Of a DNA stretch of 35,236 bases, positions 32,395 to 35,236 are shown in pieces. The notes below the pieces were generated by a model. That model made no database searches, had not been told where the DNA came from, and worked only from the letters and a program-made list of their open reading frames with translations. Made by a program: the position numbers and the translations under genes. Position 1 is the stretch's first letter; every line of letters begins with the position of its first letter. Source of the stretch: Glaciecola sp. UBA2563 (lineage in GTDB: Bacteria > Pseudomonadota > Gammaproteobacteria > Enterobacterales > Alteromonadaceae); NCBI GenBank assembly GCA_002340325.1, contig DDLV01000103.1, forward strand, positions 1 through 35,236, written 5' to 3'.

Positions 32395-32457
32395 TATAGA
32401 TCAACATGTTGAAATATTGATCTATATTAAAGTACGACTATATTTAAGATGTAAAAT
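32395..32457 (+). promoter_or_regulatory. FNR-type promoter of the second ompW
   Basis: TTGATCTATATTAA (32417-32430) matches the site of copy 1 at 13 of 14 bases. A -10 TAAAAT lies at 32452-32457, the same distance from the site as in copy 1. The left half of the FNR-like site also belongs to a perfect 10-bp inverted repeat, TATAGATCAA (32395-32404) with TTGATCTATA (32417-32426). Confidence 0.7.
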
Positions 32458-32483
32458 GCACAACAATAATAGGAGCACAACAC

Positions 32484-33158
32484 ATGAAAAAATCATTAAT
32501 AACATTAGCAGTAATAGGAACACTTGGATTATCAGCAAATGCATTTGCATATGAAGCAGGTGATATTATCGCGCGAGCAGGATTAACCTCAGTATCCCCT
32601 GATGACAGCACAGGAAACATAATTGCAGGTGGATCTGATCTCGGCGTTGACTTAACAGTGGGTAGTGATATCCAAATTGGCCTAAACCTGGCTTACTTTT
32701 TGACAGATAAGATCAATATTGAATTATTAGCTGCCACTCCATTTAACCATAAAGTGAGTTTCGGTGTAGCTGATCCACTCGGAACAGGTGATGTACTTGG
32801 CGATGTTACGCATTTACCACCTACACTATCTGTAAACTACTATATGTTAGGTTCTGATTCTCCTGTTCAGCCTTATGTTGGTATCGGTCTGAACTACACG
32901 GTATTCTTTGATGAAGAATTCACTGATGCCAATGATGGAGCAGGACTAGCTAACTTAGATTTGGATTCATCCGTTGGTTTGGCTGTTCAAATCGGTGCTG
33001 ATTTCCCAGTTAATGACAAAGTACACGTAAACATGTCATTGCGTTACATTGACATTGAAACTGAAGCAACTTTCAACGTTGGTGATGCTGATGGCTTTGT
33101 CGGTGACTTGGTTATCGACCCGCTAGTAGCAACAGTGTCTGTTGGATACAAGTTTTAA
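32484..33158 (+). CDS. OmpW-family outer membrane protein, copy 2
   Basis: A 224-residue OmpW paralogue of the gene just upstream. Its signal peptide (ending NAFA) is nearly the same as copy 1, with about seven base differences over the first 81 bases, while the mature proteins agree at roughly half of positions by eye. Shared blocks include INIELLAATPF, QPYVGIGLNYTVFFDEEF and LRYIDIETEATF, and it too ends SVGYKF. It lacks an insert of about 20 residues before the FQVGF/VQIGA strand and several shorter ones. It has its own promoter and terminator. AGGAG precedes the ATG. Confidence 0.95.
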   Translation: MKKSLITLAVIGTLGLSANAFAYEAGDIIARAGLTSVSPDDSTGNIIAGGSDLGVDLTVGSDIQIGLNLAYFLTDKINIELLAATPFNHKVSFGVADPLGTGDVLGDVTHLPPTLSVNYYMLGSDSPVQPYVGIGLNYTVFFDEEFTDANDGAGLANLDLDSSVGLAVQIGADFPVNDKVHVNMSLRYIDIETEATFNVGDADGFVGDLVIDPLVATVSVGYKF

Positions 33159-33181
33159 TAGGTACCAAGTATCAGACCTGT

Positions 33182-33216
33182 AATCCCAACCGGGAGAGGT
33201 TGGGATTTTCATTTTT
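33182..33216 (+). terminator. Rho-independent terminator after ompW copy 2
   Basis: A perfect 10-bp stem AATCCCAACC (33182-33191) / GGTTGGGATT (33198-33207) with a 6-base loop and a T-rich tail, 23 bases after the stop. Confidence 0.9.
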
Positions 33217-33274
33217 ACCCTTTCAAAAATTATTCTCTATCAATAATTTACATATTCCTATGTCACAATAAAGA

Positions 33275-33320
33275 GTGATACAAGAAAGCGTGATACCATT
33301 GTGACTTTTTGTGATATCAC
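33275..33320. promoter_or_regulatory. GTGATA repeats and palindrome before aroE
   Basis: GTGATA occurs at 33275, 33290 and 33311, with GTGACT at 33301, and the last is part of the palindrome GTGATATCAC (33311-33320), 18 bases before the aroE ATG. It looks like a small operator array, but no known regulator site was matched. Confidence 0.3.
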
Positions 33321-33338
33321 CTTACTGGCGTCATCTTT

Positions 33339-34145
33339 ATGCGAAGAATATGTAGAGTTTTCGGAAATCCAATAGCTCAATCTAAGTCCCCACTCATTCA
33401 TAGCCTGTTTGCAAAACAATTTGATTTGGACCTTGGTTATGATAAGTGCGCTGATGGCATCACAGACATAGAAAATGCATTTACTGATTTCTTTAAAAAC
33501 GAAGCCGCCGTTGGCGCAAATATTACATTGCCTTTTAAACAACGTGCATTTGATTTCGCTGATACACTAAGTTCTCATGCTTTGCGTTCAGGCGCTGTGA
33601 ATACATTGTTCAAAAAGGATGGTCAGTTGTTTGGTGATAATACGGACGGACGTGGTTTGGTATGGGACTTTAAGCGAAACGGCGTGACTCTCAAAGGAGC
33701 CAAAGTATTGTTAGTAGGTGCTGGAGGCGCTGCAAAAGGGTGCATTCCAGCATTGTTTGATGCTGGAATAAGTTTGTTGCATATATCAAATCGCACCACT
33801 GCAAAAGCTAAAGTAATAGTGGACCAGCTAGCTGCAAATAGTGATTGGAATCTGTCTCTATTTAAGGATACCGAAACATATGATGTCATCATCAACGCGA
33901 CTTCCTTAAGTCTGCACGGGCAAATACCTAGTATCTCTACAGACATATTATCCGCAGCTAACGTCTGTTACGACATGGTATACTTGGATGAACCCACAGC
34001 CTTTTTGCAACATGCTCGCAAGGTCGGTATCACTACCACAATAGATGGAATAGGTATGCTTGTTGGTCAGGCTGCTGAGAGTTTTAAGCTATGGTTTGAT
34101 CTCTCTCCGGACCTTACAAGCGTAATAAATACAATTAAAAGTTAG
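33339..34145 (+). CDS. aroE: Shikimate dehydrogenase
   Basis: AroE reduces 3-dehydroshikimate to shikimate with NADPH in aromatic amino-acid synthesis. The 268-residue protein has the substrate-binding GNPIAQSKSPLIH at the N-terminus, the catalytic Lys in GANITLPFKQRA (about 60-70), NTDGRGL with the second catalytic residue Asp, the NADPH-binding glycine motif GAGGAAKG and a C-terminal DGIGMLVGQAAESFKLW. Length matches E. coli (272). It is convergent with yrdA, with eleven bases between them. Confidence 0.97.
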   Translation: MRRICRVFGNPIAQSKSPLIHSLFAKQFDLDLGYDKCADGITDIENAFTDFFKNEAAVGANITLPFKQRAFDFADTLSSHALRSGAVNTLFKKDGQLFGDNTDGRGLVWDFKRNGVTLKGAKVLLVGAGGAAKGCIPALFDAGISLLHISNRTTAKAKVIVDQLAANSDWNLSLFKDTETYDVIINATSLSLHGQIPSISTDILSAANVCYDMVYLDEPTAFLQHARKVGITTTIDGIGMLVGQAAESFKLWFDLSPDLTSVINTIKS

Positions 34146-34156
34146 GTTAACTCTCG

Positions 34157-34681
34157 CTAGAGATAATCGTCTTTAAGGCTTACATAATTCTTTGCAGATT
34201 GTAGTAAAAACTCTCGCTCAGTTTGCTTCAATGGTCTTGCTTTTTTCGCTGGGTTACCGACGTACAAATAACCACTTTCGAGGATTTTATTTGGCGTTAT
34301 CAAGCTACCTGCTCCGATGAATACGTCATCTTGGACAATTGCACCATCCATAATAACTGCTCCCATGCCCACGAGAATTCTATCACCCAATGTGCACCCA
34401 TGTAACATACAAAGATGCCCAATAGTGACATCATTACCAATGATCAACGGGTACCCGTTAGGGTTTTGCGTTGAGCGCCTAGTAACATGCAGTACTGTTC
34501 CATCTTGAACATTAGTTCGTTGTCCAATCACTATCTTGTTAACATCTCCACGTGCAGCAACAAGCGGCCAAATACTTGAATCATCACCAATGAAAATGTC
34601 TCCATAGAGAACAGAAGTTTCTTCAACAAAAACGCGGTCACCGGTTGTAGGTGTGATTCCCTTGTATGGCTTCATCGGCAT
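34157..34681 (-). CDS. yrdA: Gamma-carbonic-anhydrase-like protein YrdA
   Basis: YrdA is a left-handed beta-helix trimer of the gamma-carbonic anhydrase family; its activity is uncertain in most bacteria. The 174-residue product shows hexapeptide repeats (IGDDSSIWPLVAARGDVNKI, IGQRTNVQDGTVLHV, IGNDVTIGHLCMLHGCTLG) with the three metal histidines in LHVT, IGHLC and MLHGC. GNPAKKARPL near the end is typical. Start at the ATG at 34681, with GGGAA upstream; a second in-frame ATG is two codons on. It lies between aroE and an rRNA operon, as in E. coli near rrnD. Confidence 0.95.
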   Translation of the reverse strand: MPMKPYKGITPTTGDRVFVEETSVLYGDIFIGDDSSIWPLVAARGDVNKIVIGQRTNVQDGTVLHVTRRSTQNPNGYPLIIGNDVTIGHLCMLHGCTLGDRILVGMGAVIMDGAIVQDDVFIGAGSLITPNKILESGYLYVGNPAKKARPLKQTEREFLLQSAKNYVSLKDDYL

Positions 34682-34737
34682 TAGTCATTCCCATTTGATT
34701 AGTTTTTATACGTATCGATTTAAAGCTGTGAATATCA

Positions 34738-34811
34738 AAATTTCATATGATTCGAATTATTTCATTTTTTTTTCAAAAAAGCCTTGCGCTTGTAGTCTAT
34801 GTCTGTAGAAT
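34738..34811 (+). promoter_or_regulatory. rRNA operon P1 promoter with UP element
   Basis: TTGCGC (34784-34789), a 16-base spacer and TAGAAT (34806-34811) are followed by GCGCCTCCGCTGA, the GC-rich discriminator of ribosomal P1 promoters that confers stringent control. Upstream, 34738-34780 is a dense A/T stretch fitting an UP element. The spacing and discriminator closely resemble E. coli rrn P1. No gene lies in 34682-34783. Confidence 0.8.
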
Positions 34812-35236
34812 GCGCCTCCGCTGATGAGGGATAGCTACCGGGCAAACAGCAAGATTAAAGATAAGTATTAATCTGCCAAACGTGATTAAATTTAAGCACG
34901 AAGCCTAGGACCACTAGTAACGAAACCTCTTTGATGCAGCACATGTTGCTGCTACTTCAACGGCTGAAGGTTCCACCTTCGATGTACGACCAATGCGCAA
35001 ATGAAAGAAGCAATTCCCTGTCTACATGCTGGGATGTATTTTTGCTAGGCCAGTACAAAATGCTCGATCGACAATTAGTAAATGAATTGTTTATCGCGCA
35101 GTGCAATAGAGTTTATTGCACAAATGCTCTTTAACAATTTAGCAAGACAATCTGTGTGGGCACTCGTAAGAGTGTCACAACGACAATTTATTTGTTTAAG
35201 TCTTTGCGTTACTGATGAGATGTTGAGTGGTTCTCG
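34812..35236 (+). other. rRNA operon leader (boxB, boxA); 16S gene lies outside the window
   Basis: The leader has a boxB-like hairpin GTGCAATA/TATTGCAC (35101-35121) and an exact boxA TGCTCTTTAACAA (35125-35137), the NusB/S10 antitermination site of rrn operons, then ACAATCTGTGTGGGCACTCG as in E. coli leaders. Other hairpins are GCAGCA/TGCTGC (about 34936-34952) and GAAGGT/ACCTTC (34966-34980). A weak P2-like pair TCGACA-16-TTTATC may lie just before boxB. The 16S start sequence is not reached, so it should begin shortly beyond the window. A plus-strand frame at 34931-35134 is not a gene. Confidence 0.85.

Noticed and set aside
34931..35134. 67-codon plus-strand frame in the rRNA leader
   Set aside because: It overlaps boxB and boxA of an rrn leader, which is not translated.
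1..35236. CRISPR arrays, insertion sequences, prophage, tRNA genes, defence systems
   Set aside because: No regularly spaced repeats, transposase, phage or tRNA-like cloverleaf sequence was seen on either strand.

Overview
The window comes from a gammaproteobacterial chromosome next to the replication-initiation genes. Base composition is AT-rich throughout. The gene order (rpmH-dnaA-dnaN-recF-gyrB, then glyQS, polA/engB, trkA-rsmB-fmt-def, LysM-dprA-smg-yrdD-tsaC-hemF-aroE, yrdA, rrn) mixes arrangements known from Pseudomonas and from E. coli/Shewanella. Together with the protein sequences this points to the Alteromonadales, probably an Alteromonas/Glaciecola-like marine genus; the genus is inference only.

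Layout. 1-168: a 95-bp nested inverted repeat downstream of yidC. 169-2687 (minus): rpmH-rnpA-yidD-yidC, a ribosome / RNase P / membrane-insertase operon with a good promoter at 2763-2791. 2805-3164: a divergent intergenic region with DnaA boxes, a candidate oriC or dnaA autoregulatory region. 3165-9359 (plus): dnaA-dnaN-recF-gyrB with two ParB (parS) sites inside recF, ending in a clear terminator. 9556-11352: three accessory genes, namely an orphan pseudopilin-like protein, a thioredoxin-fold lipoprotein and a small lipoprotein. 11362-15441 (minus): yihI, a DUF2489 gene, glyQ and glyS. 15747-16370 (minus): cytochrome c4. 16554-17168: engB, convergent with polA (17291-20095, minus). 20610-23437: trkH and trkA, convergent with overlapping stop codons. 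23514-26284 (minus): def-fmt-rsmB, followed by trkA. 26479-31432 (plus): LysM protein, dprA, smg, yrdD, tsaC, hemF. 31577-33158: two tandem ompW genes with matching FNR-type promoters. 33339-34145: aroE. 34157-34681 (minus): yrdA. 34784-35236: promoter, boxB and boxA of an rRNA operon whose 16S gene begins beyond the window.

Almost every gene is core housekeeping. The interest lies in regulation and small elements: the parS pair (one encodes the C-terminal tail of RecF), the duplicated ompW genes with equally spaced FNR-like sites, an eight-codon leader ORF carrying the only good Shine-Dalgarno sequence before yrdD, a terminator-like hairpin just before yihI, a possible small-RNA locus between polA and engB, and the degenerate pseudopilin. 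I found no CRISPR array, insertion sequence, tRNA gene, prophage or defence system, and no clearly new multigene system.
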